Below are positions 1 to 7,740 of a stretch of DNA of 64,000 nt, one piece after another. The notes under the pieces are model-generated. The model worked only from the letters and a program-made list of their open reading frames with translations, was not told the origin of the DNA and did not search any database. Each line of letters opens with the position of its first letter. The stretch's first letter is position 1. The DNA is from Jeotgalicoccus sp. (GTDB lineage: Bacteria > Bacillota > Bacilli > Staphylococcales > Salinicoccaceae): assembly GCA_003513765.1 (NCBI GenBank), contig DONT01000006.1, positions 112,333 to 176,332 on the forward strand. Direction: 5' to 3'. Made by a program: the position numbers and the translations under genes.

Positions 1-579
1 ACATGCTACACATATCTGCTGCTGGACGAGGATGATCTAGATAAACAGGGACCGCCGGCTAAAATGAATCCGCCGCTCCGAGCTAAAGAAGATGTAGCTA
101 AAATGTGGGAACATTTAAAAGCGGGGGATATCGACTTAATATCTTCAGATCATATTGTTTGGGATATTAAAGACAAAGAAAAAGGATATGAAAATATATT
201 CAAGTCCCCATCAGGTCTTCCAGGGGTAGAAATTATTGTCCGTGTTATGTATGATGCGATGATAAATAGACACAGCATGTCTTATAATGCATTTGCCAAG
301 CTGATGTCGACCAATGCTGCAGAACGATTCAGCATAAAAGGCAAAGGGAAAATAGAACAGGGATATGATGCAGACTTCACTGTAATTGATCCCAATGAAG
401 AATGGGAATTCCAGCAGGAAAACTTTGAAACGAATATTGATTTACTGCCATTCAAGGGACGGAAGTTTAAAGGGAATATTGTAGCATCAATTATTCGCGG
501 TGAAACAGTGTTTGATGGTAAAGAGCTGCAAGTTGAACCCGGTTACGGGAAGTTTATCGAAGGCTCGGAAATTAAGTAA
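1..579 (+). CDS. Cyclic amidohydrolase, dihydroorotase/allantoinase/hydantoinase type (5' end off window)
   Basis: The reading frame is open from base 1, so only the C-terminal part is present. The segment KMNPPLR and the downstream SSDH resemble the end of the metal-dependent barrel of dihydroorotase, allantoinase and hydantoinase. GYDADFTVID is the usual closing motif of the small beta domain of these enzymes. Members hydrolyse cyclic amide rings. The next genes encode an MmgE/PrpD protein and an M20 carbamoyl-amino-acid-type hydrolase, so a catabolic hydantoin- or ureide-opening role is more likely than pyrimidine synthesis. The exact substrate cannot be read from this fragment. Confidence 0.85.
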   Translation, partial: TCYTYLLLDEDDLDKQGPPAKMNPPLRAKEDVAKMWEHLKAGDIDLISSDHIVWDIKDKEKGYENIFKSPSGLPGVEIIVRVMYDAMINRHSMSYNAFAKLMSTNAAERFSIKGKGKIEQGYDADFTVIDPNEEWEFQQENFETNIDLLPFKGRKFKGNIVASIIRGETVFDGKELQVEPGYGKFIEGSEIK

Positions 580-591
580 GGAGTGTCACTA

Positions 592-1914
592 GTGGAAAAT
601 ACTATTGATAAGATGATTGATGAAATTATAAATCAAACGGATTTTTCCGAAGAGACGAAGCAAAAAGCAGCATCAGTTATCATTGATACTTTGATTGCCA
701 TACTTTATGGATTAAAAACCGAGACGGAAGTTCAGAATCTGATTTATGAAAAACAATCATCATTTGGTGTGGCACTGCCAGGTATCAATAAGACTCTTAA
801 TAACAGAGATGCATTAATTGCTCTTGGAACAGCAGCTGTGGCGAATGAATTAGATGAAGGAAATACATTTGCTAAAGGACATCCAAGTGCGCATATTTTC
901 CCGGCAGTGTATGTCACAGCAATAGAAAATGATTATACAATAGAACAAATAATTGATGCATATATTAAAGGATATGAAATAGCTGTTCGTCTGTCTTCAG
1001 CATTTCAGATGAAAGATAATATGCATCCTCATGGGACCTGGGGAAATGCAGGAGGAGCAGCAGCGAGAGCGATATTACTAGGAAAAAAGACAGAAGAAAT
1101 AATTCTTGTAGTTAAGCTGGCTTTATCCCTCCCGCTCGCGACAAACTGGCTGGCAGCAGAAAAAGGGCAGACGGTCAGAAACCTGTATACAGGTTACGGC
1201 AGTCTTCTGGCATACGATACTGTTGATTTAGCAGGATATGGTTTTCAATCAAATGATACAGTCGTCAGTGATTTGTGGATTAACATTATGGGCAATAATA
1301 TTACGGAAGATAAGATGATGGATAATCTCATGAATCCCCCGATGATTGTACAAAACTATTTTAAAGTGTACCCAACATGCAGATTTACGCATGCTTCGAT
1401 AGAAGCAGCGGAAAATATATTGAAAAACAATGATATTTCATCTGAAGATATTAAGAATATTGAGATTCAGACTTATAATCTGGCAGCACGCTGTAATACT
1501 GAAAATATTAGTACGAGACTTGAATCGAAATTTTCAATTCCTTATGCAGTATCATGTATTATTTTGGATTTAAATTTATATGACAACTATGAAAAAAATC
1601 TCAATGAGATAGGAAGTTTTATAAATAAAGTTAAAGTTATAGATTCAGAGGTAATTACTGCTTTGCTTCCAGAAAAACGTGCTGCAAAATGCATCATCAC
1701 AACTAAAGATAATATAGAATTTTCATCACAGACAGATAATGCAAAAGGTGAGTTCACTCATCCATTTACCCATCAGGAACTTACAGATAAGTATATGAAT
1801 ATGCTTAAGCACTATAAAGTGTTTGATGAAATTTGGCTTGAACAACTGAAAAATATTGATCGAAATATTACATTTAAAACATGGCTTAAAAATAATGGAT
1901 TACTGAGGAGCTGA
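592..1914 (+). CDS. MmgE/PrpD family protein
   Basis: The product (about 440 residues) matches the MmgE/PrpD fold over its length, with the helical N-terminal segment DEGNTFAKGHPSAHIFPA and a C-terminal half beginning near VYPTCRFTHASIEA. The family includes 2-methylcitrate dehydratase and cis-aconitate decarboxylase, but many members have unknown substrates. A GTG at 583 is open, but it lies inside the ribosome binding site (AAGGAGTG at 578-585), so the GTG at 592 is the better start. It sits between an amidohydrolase and an M20 hydrolase with gaps of about 10 bases, so it is probably part of the same catabolic operon rather than the methylcitrate cycle. No other methylcitrate-cycle gene is present. 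Confidence 0.85.
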   Translation: MENTIDKMIDEIINQTDFSEETKQKAASVIIDTLIAILYGLKTETEVQNLIYEKQSSFGVALPGINKTLNNRDALIALGTAAVANELDEGNTFAKGHPSAHIFPAVYVTAIENDYTIEQIIDAYIKGYEIAVRLSSAFQMKDNMHPHGTWGNAGGAAARAILLGKKTEEIILVVKLALSLPLATNWLAAEKGQTVRNLYTGYGSLLAYDTVDLAGYGFQSNDTVVSDLWINIMGNNITEDKMMDNLMNPPMIVQNYFKVYPTCRFTHASIEAAENILKNNDISSEDIKNIEIQTYNLAARCNTENISTRLESKFSIPYAVSCIILDLNLYDNYEKNLNEIGSFINKVKVIDSEVITALLPEKRAAKCIITTKDNIEFSSQTDNAKGEFTHPFTHQELTDKYMNMLKHYKVFDEIWLEQLKNIDRNITFKTWLKNNGLLRS

Positions 1915-1921
1915 CTTTATT

Positions 1922-3094
1922 ATGACGGTCGACATTAATCATATTAAAGATAACCTTGAATATGTCGGAAATACATTCAATACCGCAGATGCTGGATATA
2001 ACAGACTGGCATTCTCTAAAGAAGAGAAAGACGCAATTAACTGGCTGGAAGAAGAACTGAAGAAGCATAATGTCAGTGTCAGACGTGATACAATCGGCAA
2101 CTTGTTTGCACGAATTGGCCCGGAGGGTAAGCCTGTGTATGCATTTGGTTCTCATTTGGATACAGTGAAGAATGGAGGATTGTATGATGGTGCTCTAGGC
2201 GTGATAGCCGGACTTGAGTGTCTGCTGCATCTTAAAAAGTCTAATCCTCAAAATACTGCCTACGAACTGGTCTGTCTTGTCGGAGAAGAGGGTAATCCTT
2301 TAGGCGGTACTTTTGGCAGCCGTGTCATCGCTGGTCAGGTTAATACTGATGATCTCGATGAGGATATTTTACAAGCTGCTGAACTGACGAAAGAACTGAT
2401 TCAGGAAGCTTCCAATACTATCGAGAACTATGCTGGGTTTATCGAACTGCACATTGAACAGGGGACGGTCCTTGAGAGGAATGGCAATAAGACCGGTGTT
2501 GTTACGAATATCGCAGGTATCGTCAGAAATCATATTACAGTCATTGGTGAAGCGGGTCATTCCGGCACTATGCCAATGGAATACCGTAAAGACGCATTGG
2601 TAATGGCGAGTGAGATTGTTCAGTATATTAACGAAGAAGTAAGAAAACTTGATGATGGTACTGTTGCAACTGTCGGACAGCTTGAAGTGAGACCGAACGC
2701 TGCGACGATTATTCCCGGTGAAGTTGCGATGACTTTTGAAGTTAGATCCGGCAGTAAAGAAAGGCTGGAAACTTTCCCGGAAGAAGTTCTCAGCTGGATT
2801 AAAGATAACTACGACGTGAAAGTAGTATCGGGTGTTAGAAAGCCAACGAATGCCATGTCTGATAAAATTATTGAATCAATCGAACAGGCTGGTGAAGGTT
2901 TAAATCTGCCTACAATGCGTATGCTGAGCGGTGCGAATCATGACACGAACACACTGGCACCATTTATGGATACAGGAATGATTTTTGTACCAAGTATCGA
3001 TGGTATCAGTCACAATCCTGCTGAGAAATCTGATTGGGAACATATTGAAAATGCAGTGAATGTTATGCTTGAGACATTGAAATCATTTGATTAG
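1922..3094 (+). CDS. M20 family Zn-dependent hydrolase, N-carbamoyl-amino acid hydrolase / allantoate amidohydrolase type
   Basis: This 390-residue protein carries the metal-site series of the HyuC/AllC branch of M20: SHLDTVKNGG, a GEEGNPLGG stretch, ELHIEQG, and ANHDTN near the C-terminus. The dimerisation insert includes GEAGHSGTMPM. The family hydrolyses linear carbamoyl amino acids or allantoate, the step after ring opening by a hydantoinase or allantoinase, which fits the upstream amidohydrolase. The gene starts 7 bases after the MmgE/PrpD stop and ends at a strong terminator, so it is the last gene of the operon. Carbamoyl amino acid versus allantoate as substrate is unresolved. Confidence 0.9.
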   Translation: MTVDINHIKDNLEYVGNTFNTADAGYNRLAFSKEEKDAINWLEEELKKHNVSVRRDTIGNLFARIGPEGKPVYAFGSHLDTVKNGGLYDGALGVIAGLECLLHLKKSNPQNTAYELVCLVGEEGNPLGGTFGSRVIAGQVNTDDLDEDILQAAELTKELIQEASNTIENYAGFIELHIEQGTVLERNGNKTGVVTNIAGIVRNHITVIGEAGHSGTMPMEYRKDALVMASEIVQYINEEVRKLDDGTVATVGQLEVRPNAATIIPGEVAMTFEVRSGSKERLETFPEEVLSWIKDNYDVKVVSGVRKPTNAMSDKIIESIEQAGEGLNLPTMRMLSGANHDTNTLAPFMDTGMIFVPSIDGISHNPAEKSDWEHIENAVNVMLETLKSFD

Positions 3095-3100
3095 TAAACC

Positions 3101-3140
3101 AACCCCTGAAGTATTTAATTTACTTCAGGGGTTAATTTTA
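3101..3140 (+). terminator. Rho-independent terminator of the amidohydrolase operon
   Basis: A perfect 13-bp stem (3101-3113 with 3121-3133) closes a 7-base loop and is followed by AATTTTA. The repeated segment shared with the region before the permease begins inside this loop. Confidence 0.85.
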
Positions 3141-3262
3141 TTGAATATTGAATTATGTACGCTCATCCATTAATAACTAATGGTATCATCAGAGTATTAC
3201 ATATTTAATCTAACGGAGACATCCATATGAACCAATACTTATAATAAAGGATTTATTAAGGT
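3117..3262 (+). repeat. Decayed copy of the permease promoter and first codons (direct repeat 1)
   Basis: Bases 3117-3229 align without gaps to 4803-4915 (113 bases each, about 14 mismatches by hand count), ending at an ATG. The match continues about 34 bases into the coding part with a one-base indel, so this copy reads only M-N-Q-Y-L-stop while the second copy opens the permease gene. It includes CCATTA-ATAAC-TAATGG, an inverted repeat that could be an operator. The simplest reading is the remnant of a second permease gene. Confidence 0.8.
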
Positions 3263-3278
3263 GGAAAGGAAGGGTTTC

Positions 3279-4250
3279 ATGTATATAATCAGTGGAAATG
3301 AAGCAGAACTTGTGGAACCAAATACATTTGCTTCGATTGAATGGAAAGAAGACGATATTGAAGAATTAATCAGAAAAAATATCGACGTAATTTGTGATGA
3401 AGAAGAATCAATGCTGATTGTTGGTAAGCAGGTAAGAAATGACAGCAAGGGGATTAGTGATCTTACTGCGATTGATAATAATGGTAATCTCGTCCTGATT
3501 GAGATTAAACGTGACCTAAAAGATATCACCAGCAGGAAAGAGGCTTTCGAATTTCAGGCGATTCGTTATGCTGCCAGCTATGCAACTATTCAGACACCTG
3601 AGGACTTAGTCGAACGTATCTATGCGCCTTACATAGAGAGATATCATAAGGAGTATGCTGAATTGAGTTTGACAAGTAGTGAGATTGCTGCCCGTAAATT
3701 GCAGGAATTTCTTGAAACTAACCACGCAACTCAAACATTTAATCACTCTCAGCGTATTATACTGGTTGCTTCTGAGTACGATGATCAAACATTATCGGCT
3801 GTTTCCTGGCTGAATCACAACAATGTAGACATTGGATGTTATAAGATCATTCCCTATCAGCTGCAGGATAATCTCTATATTTATCCGGAAAAGTTATTGC
3901 CAGTGATTCAGAATGAAGACTACTATATTCCATTCTCGGTAAAGTCAAAATCTAGTGCTAAAACAGAGAGTGCTGTAACACGGAGAAATCTGCCGAAAAT
4001 CAAAGAAATGCTCGACTGGGGCGTCGTTAAACCAGATGACATTATCACGCCAAAAGATCGTGAAGGAGAAGGTGTGCTTACAGAAAATGGTCATATCAAA
4101 GTAGATGGAGAAGAGTTGTCTCTGCAGCAATGGTTGAAAGAAATCTATGGATGGTCCAGCATTCAAACCTATGCGTTTGCCATTCACAAAGAGAAAGGTA
4201 TTTCCTTATCTCAAATACGAAAAGCGTATATGGATAGCAATAAACTATGA
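3279..4250 (+). CDS. Predicted PD-(D/E)XK nuclease (NucS/DUF91-like) with a C-terminal RAMA-like region
   Basis: From ATG 3279 the product is 323 residues. A restriction-endonuclease-like core is visible: D61 in GISDLTAID, then E75-I-K77 in LVLIEIKRD, then a helix with EFQAIRYAASYA. This is the D...E-x-K pattern plus a QxxxY helix. Residues from about 245 to the end (LDWGVVKPDDII, HIKVDGEELSLQQWLK) resemble the RAMA domain fused to restriction and modification proteins; that match is weaker. A GTG at 3261 is in frame, but AAGGAAGGG at 3266-3274 favours 3279. The gene begins where the decayed permease copy ends and has no partner gene. A DNA-defence or repair role is inferred from the fold only. 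Confidence 0.65.
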   Translation: MYIISGNEAELVEPNTFASIEWKEDDIEELIRKNIDVICDEEESMLIVGKQVRNDSKGISDLTAIDNNGNLVLIEIKRDLKDITSRKEAFEFQAIRYAASYATIQTPEDLVERIYAPYIERYHKEYAELSLTSSEIAARKLQEFLETNHATQTFNHSQRIILVASEYDDQTLSAVSWLNHNNVDIGCYKIIPYQLQDNLYIYPEKLLPVIQNEDYYIPFSVKSKSSAKTESAVTRRNLPKIKEMLDWGVVKPDDIITPKDREGEGVLTENGHIKVDGEELSLQQWLKEIYGWSSIQTYAFAIHKEKGISLSQIRKAYMDSNKL

Positions 4251-4443
4251 TTCATTTCATAATGGAACGTCTATTAGTCTATATCATTTATTGATTTATA
4301 GAAGGTTACAAATATACTGGCTGGAGTAAGTTAGATTATTAATGGATATAACCTAATTTACGATAGGGATAATAAAAATCTCAGGATATAGTGATTTATA
4401 AAAAGTAAGGTAAATACTTTGTATTATTCATCTTTATTATATT
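4251..4443. other. AT-rich gap without recognisable gene
   Basis: Between the nuclease stop and the LacI remnant I see only AT-rich sequence with stops in all frames. It could contain the lost DNA-binding part of the LacI gene, but I cannot recognise it. Confidence 0.5.
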
Positions 4444-4692
4444 ACGAATTCCATTGCAAGATCCTTAATCAGTAATAAAATGAATCAGATTTCTTTAATA
4501 TCCAGTACTTTAAATAATCCGTTCTTTGTTGAAGGTACGAGAACTATCGTCAATGCAGCATACCAAAAAGGATTTATAGTTAATGTATTCTTTGAAGAGG
4601 ATGTAAGCAAAGTGAGTTTATACAAAACAGTTTTCAGTTAGAAGTCAGAGGGGATTATTCTTTCTTCTATGTATTACGAAAGTCAGTACTTT
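4444..4692 (+). pseudogene. LacI-family transcriptional regulator remnant
   Basis: The frame through 4480 reads NSIARSLISNK, then ISLISSTLNNPFFVEG, AAYQKGF and SEGIILSS. This follows the LacI-family order: end of the hinge helix (NaiARsL), first strand of the sugar-binding domain, NPFF motif and the GIIL strand. The helix-turn-helix part is missing upstream, a TAG stop interrupts the frame at 4639-4641, and similarity is lost after about 4690, so the gene is dead. It lies directly upstream of the permease and may once have regulated it. Confidence 0.8.
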
Positions 4693-4727
4693 GAAGGTGG
4701 GATTGAAAATACCAGCACAAAAAGCGG

Positions 4728-4745
4728 ACACGCATGCATGCGTGT
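4728..4745. repeat. Perfect 18-bp palindrome
   Basis: ACACGCATGCATGCGTGT is its own reverse complement. It lies between the LacI remnant and the second promoter copy. It may be a regulator site or a recombination relic; there is no T-run right after it, so it is not a terminator. Confidence 0.7.
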
Positions 4746-4802
4746 GCGTAGCAAATTCCATTTTGTTTTTTTGCTTGTCTACTTGACAGAGGGCAGTTCA
4801 TG

Positions 4803-4947
4803 AATTTACTACAGGGGTTAATCTTATTGAATATTTAATTATTTATACTCATCGATTATTAAGTAATGGTATCATCAGAGTATTACATATCTAATATGAT
4901 GGAGATATCCATATGAAAAATACATACAATAGAGGCTTTATAAACGA
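4803..4947 (+). repeat. Direct repeat 2: promoter and start of the permease gene
   Basis: This is the intact copy of the segment at 3117-3262. It carries the right arm of the terminator seen at 3121-3133 but not the left arm, which suggests it was copied from a junction after the operon terminator. It ends inside the first dozen codons of the permease. Confidence 0.8.
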
Positions 4948-6088
4948 TTTAAATACACAGAATATCTCTGCTGGTATCATTACCGGTACGCTTGGCATCG
5001 TCGGTGCGCCGATTATCGTCATTGAAGCGGCTGCTGCAGGCGGTTTCTCCCACATCGAGACTATCTCATGGTTTTACGCCGTACAGTTTTTTGGCGCCTT
5101 ATTCGGGCTGCTTATGGCATTCTATTACCGCATGCCGATTGTCGGAGCCCATTCTATTACCGGCGTCGCATTTTTAGTCACGGTTACTCCTCACTTTACC
5201 TATTCAGAACTGGTCGGCGGTTTTATAATCACCGCCATTATAATTATGCTGTTTGGTATTTCCGGCATATTTAAAAAGGTTATGAGCTGGATTCCAAGGG
5301 AAATCATTTCCGCCATGCTCGCTGGTATTATAACGAGCTATGTGGTCGGATTAATTCCCGCAGCACAGGAGCTGCCAATTGTTGGTGTGACCGCAATTAC
5401 CGTCTACTTTATATTAACGAAGTGGGATTTAAGAATTCCGCCGATGCTCGGTTCAGTGCTCACAAGCGTATTTGTATTCTTCGTATTTCATGAATTTGAT
5501 ATGTCGTCACTTGGAACGGAAGTTGTCATGCCAATCGTGCATATGCCGGAGTTTTCACTGGCAGGGGCAATTTCAATTTCGATTCCGCTGGCACTGATGA
5601 TTTTAAGCAATGATGCGACACCGGCTGTCGGTGCGCTTGAACGCAGCGGTTATAAGGCGCCGACAAATAATATTTTAACGGTGAGCGGAATTTTGTCGAT
5701 ATTCACCAGTTTCTTCGGCGGACAGTCAGCAAACGTTGCAGGCATGATGACGACAATTGCAGCTGATGAAGAGTCGGGTGAGACTGATAAACGCTACGTT
5801 GCTTCAGTTATTTCAAGTATTATTATGCTGATATTCGGACTATTTGCGTGGGCACTGGTACCTTTAATGTTTGAACTGCCTGAAGCCCTGATGGCTATGC
5901 TGGCAGGGTTTGTTTTACTAGGCGTATTTGCTTCAACGATGAGAACGAGTTTTGGAAAATCCAAATACACGATGGCAGTTATCTTTACTTATATTATTTC
6001 TGTATCGGGAATCTCAATATTTTATATCAGTGCACCGGTCTGGTCACTTTTAATCGGAACAATACTAGCGAAAGTCGTAAGGAAATAA
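4913..6088 (+). CDS. BenE-like (benzoate/H+ symporter type) permease
   Basis: The 391-residue product is almost entirely hydrophobic, with about 11-12 predicted membrane segments. Its plan resembles BenE and NCS2 permeases: ISAGIITGTLGIVGAP near the start, a central SNDATPAVGALE stretch, and FFGGQSANVAGMMTTIAA, equivalent to the conserved half-helix region of the family. Length fits BenE. GGAG at 4900-4903 sits 9 bases before the ATG. The gene follows the amidohydrolase operon after the nuclease insertion, so it may import that pathway's cyclic substrate rather than benzoate. Substrate is not determinable from sequence. Confidence 0.7.
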   Translation: MKNTYNRGFINDLNTQNISAGIITGTLGIVGAPIIVIEAAAAGGFSHIETISWFYAVQFFGALFGLLMAFYYRMPIVGAHSITGVAFLVTVTPHFTYSELVGGFIITAIIIMLFGISGIFKKVMSWIPREIISAMLAGIITSYVVGLIPAAQELPIVGVTAITVYFILTKWDLRIPPMLGSVLTSVFVFFVFHEFDMSSLGTEVVMPIVHMPEFSLAGAISISIPLALMILSNDATPAVGALERSGYKAPTNNILTVSGILSIFTSFFGGQSANVAGMMTTIAADEESGETDKRYVASVISSIIMLIFGLFAWALVPLMFELPEALMAMLAGFVLLGVFASTMRTSFGKSKYTMAVIFTYIISVSGISIFYISAPVWSLLIGTILAKVVRK

Positions 6089-6089
6089 A

Positions 6090-6126
6090 TAGAAGCTGGT
6101 CTTTTAAAGACCGGCTTCTAATTTTT
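6090..6126. terminator. Bidirectional terminator between permease and lipid kinase
   Basis: TAGAAGCTGGTC / GACCGGCTTCTA arms close a short TTTTAAA loop, with T-runs available on both strands. It serves the two convergent genes and overlaps the last codon region of the minus-strand gene. Confidence 0.85.
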
Positions 6127-7002
6127 TTGATTATCTGTAAGCGTCAGACCATCTTTCACAACCGACACCATCACATCTTTATAGTCGTATAAATCTCCGT
6201 CGATATTCATTTCTTTTAAATCTTTGGTTTTAATTTCAGCTTGTTCTGCAGTTAAATACATTACTTTTGGATGCTTCGTAATATTTCCTGTAAACGCCAT
6301 ATAGATCAGCTGCACGATGTCTTTAATATTAATCGGTTCGATATTTAATATATGAAGCAGCCCGTCATCCGGCTTCGCCTCAGGCAGCAGTTTCTCGACA
6401 CTGCCGACTGATGAAATTTTAGATGCAAGTGTGAACACTGAATCGACTTCCATCTCCAGTTTATCGATCTTGATACTTACCCGGTAGGGGGTTAATTTTA
6501 TCAGCGTTCTGAGTCCTTTGATCAGATAGGCACCGCGGCCGACTTTGTTTTTTACCGAGCTGTTCACTTTAGCGAATGACGTCATAAAGTTGCCGAAGGC
6601 CACCATGTAAGCTGCATATGTATTATTGATTTTAATGGTGTCTATTGTTTTTGTTATAGATGTGTCCAGCTCCTTTGCTGCCGTAATGGGATTAAGCGGA
6701 ATGTTGTTAGCTCTGGCAAAGTCATTTACTGTACCTGCAGGTATTACCGCAATGGGGATATTAATATTTTCTTTACCGAGTATACTGACAAGCTCACTGA
6801 TTGTACCGTCACCGCCTGCAGCAACAATGAGGTCAGTATCCGGTGCGTGTTCCTGAATGATATGTTTAAACCCTGCTGCTTCAGTGTATCTGATCACCGG
6901 TTCATAATCTTGAGACTTCAAATTACGGATTAACGTATTTTCCAGCTGTGCTTTTTTTCCCATACCGGCAGTCTTGTTAATAATAACCAAGGCTTTCTTC
7001 AT
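6118..7002 (-). CDS. Diacylglycerol kinase catalytic-domain lipid kinase (YegS/DgkB-like)
   Basis: Starting at ATG 7002 (GGAGGG just upstream) the product is 294 residues. It begins KKALVIINKTAGMGKK and contains GGDGTISELV, the nucleotide-binding signature of the DAGK catalytic family, followed by IAVIPAGTVNDFARA. A C-terminal beta-sandwich half ends NIDGDLYDYKDV, where the usual DGE motif occurs in related proteins. Such enzymes phosphorylate diacylglycerol or related lipids at the membrane and feed lipid recycling. The frame stays open upstream to 7125, but no good start signal is there. A specific DgkB function is not proven because family members differ in substrate. Confidence 0.88.
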   Translation of the reverse strand: MKKALVIINKTAGMGKKAQLENTLIRNLKSQDYEPVIRYTEAAGFKHIIQEHAPDTDLIVAAGGDGTISELVSILGKENINIPIAVIPAGTVNDFARANNIPLNPITAAKELDTSITKTIDTIKINNTYAAYMVAFGNFMTSFAKVNSSVKNKVGRGAYLIKGLRTLIKLTPYRVSIKIDKLEMEVDSVFTLASKISSVGSVEKLLPEAKPDDGLLHILNIEPINIKDIVQLIYMAFTGNITKHPKVMYLTAEQAEIKTKDLKEMNIDGDLYDYKDVMVSVVKDGLTLTDNQKN

Positions 7003-7117
7003 ATTCCGCCCTCCGTTCTTTAAAGGTCTGTTACATTTATTATACCGCACCTGACGAGGGCAGAGGGGTAGATAAAACCTGAGAATTATACTATAGTAAT
7101 AGCTGGTAGTAAAACAT

Positions 7118-7188
7118 GCCGACATAGTTTAATGGCAGAACACAGCCATGGTAAGGCTGCAATGCGAGTTCGATTCTCGCTGTCGGCT
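7118..7188 (+). tRNA. tRNA-Thr, anticodon GGU
   Basis: A full cloverleaf folds: acceptor GCCGACA/TGTCGGC, four-base-pair D arm with GG in the loop, anticodon stem CAGCC/GGCTG with loop ATGGTAA, four-base variable region, T arm GCGAG-TTCGATT-CTCGC. The anticodon at 7150-7152 is GGT, reading ACC/ACU. G1-C72 and C2-G71 agree with threonine identity. The discriminator base is T and no CCA is encoded. The isotype rests on the anticodon alone. Confidence 0.88.
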
Positions 7189-7211
7189 TAAATTAAAGGA
7201 GAATATGCAAT

Positions 7212-7505
7212 ATGATTACGATAGGTGCAGTGCTCCTTATTGTTTTAATTTATGCGATAGTTAATAGTGTAAAGTTTTTCAAAGATACAGAGCTCAGTAA
7301 AGCAGTGAAAGAGAAGATGCTGGCAAAATCTTTTAAGGCTGCATTCATTACTGTGATAGTCGGCTGGGGTTTCTTTGAATTATTCATGATTATGAGAATA
7401 GATCCTTCATTTGAAATATACCGCCTGGTAATATTGATCATCGTTGTTATTTCATTTATCGTCTTCGGGCTGAATTTAAAAGTACAGAATCAGCGTCCTG
7501 AATAA
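7212..7505 (+). CDS. Small membrane protein, unknown function
   Basis: This 97-residue protein has three hydrophobic segments (about residues 1-19, 44-62 and 68-88) separated by a short charged stretch, DTELSKAVKEKMLAKSFK. AAAGGAG lies 10 bases before the ATG. It starts 23 bases after the tRNA, so it could be co-transcribed with it. I do not recognise a family. The frame, codon use and start signal support a real gene. Confidence 0.65.
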   Translation: MITIGAVLLIVLIYAIVNSVKFFKDTELSKAVKEKMLAKSFKAAFITVIVGWGFFELFMIMRIDPSFEIYRLVILIIVVISFIVFGLNLKVQNQRPE

Positions 7506-7576
7506 GTAATCTTTTATTTTAATGCCTCTTCATGATAAGATTAAGAAAATTTAAATAGAAGATTGTAGGTTAATAT

Positions 7577-7702
7577 ATGAAGAACTTAATTATTAGAGTA
7601 ATTAAGGAAACAATGAGAGATCCTGTTAAAAGAGAAAAAGTGATGAATTACGTTAAGCCGATTATTTCCAACTATACAAATAAGAATAATAAGAAGAAAT
7701 AG
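7577..7702 (+). CDS. Possible 41-residue basic peptide
   Basis: An ATG at 7577 opens a frame of 41 codons encoding a lysine-rich peptide (starts MKNLIIRVIKETMRDPVKR, ends NKKK). Its first half could form an amphipathic helix. A terminator follows directly after the stop, which argues for a transcribed unit, but the ribosome binding site (AGG about 8 bases upstream) is weak. No family is recognised. Confidence 0.45.
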   Translation: MKNLIIRVIKETMRDPVKREKVMNYVKPIISNYTNKNNKKK

Positions 7703-7705
7703 AGA

Positions 7706-7740
7706 AAAATCCGGTCCTCAAAGAGGTCCGGATTTTTATT
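7706..7740. terminator. Bidirectional terminator
   Basis: AATCCGGTCCTC-AAA-GAGGTCCGGATT followed by TTTATT on the plus strand and preceded by an A-run serving the minus strand. It separates the 41-residue frame from the convergent stress-protein gene. Confidence 0.85.

Noticed and set aside
4147..4329. 60-residue frame overlapping the end of the nuclease gene
   Set aside because: A shifted-frame shadow of the nuclease gene running into AT-rich intergenic sequence; no ribosome binding site.
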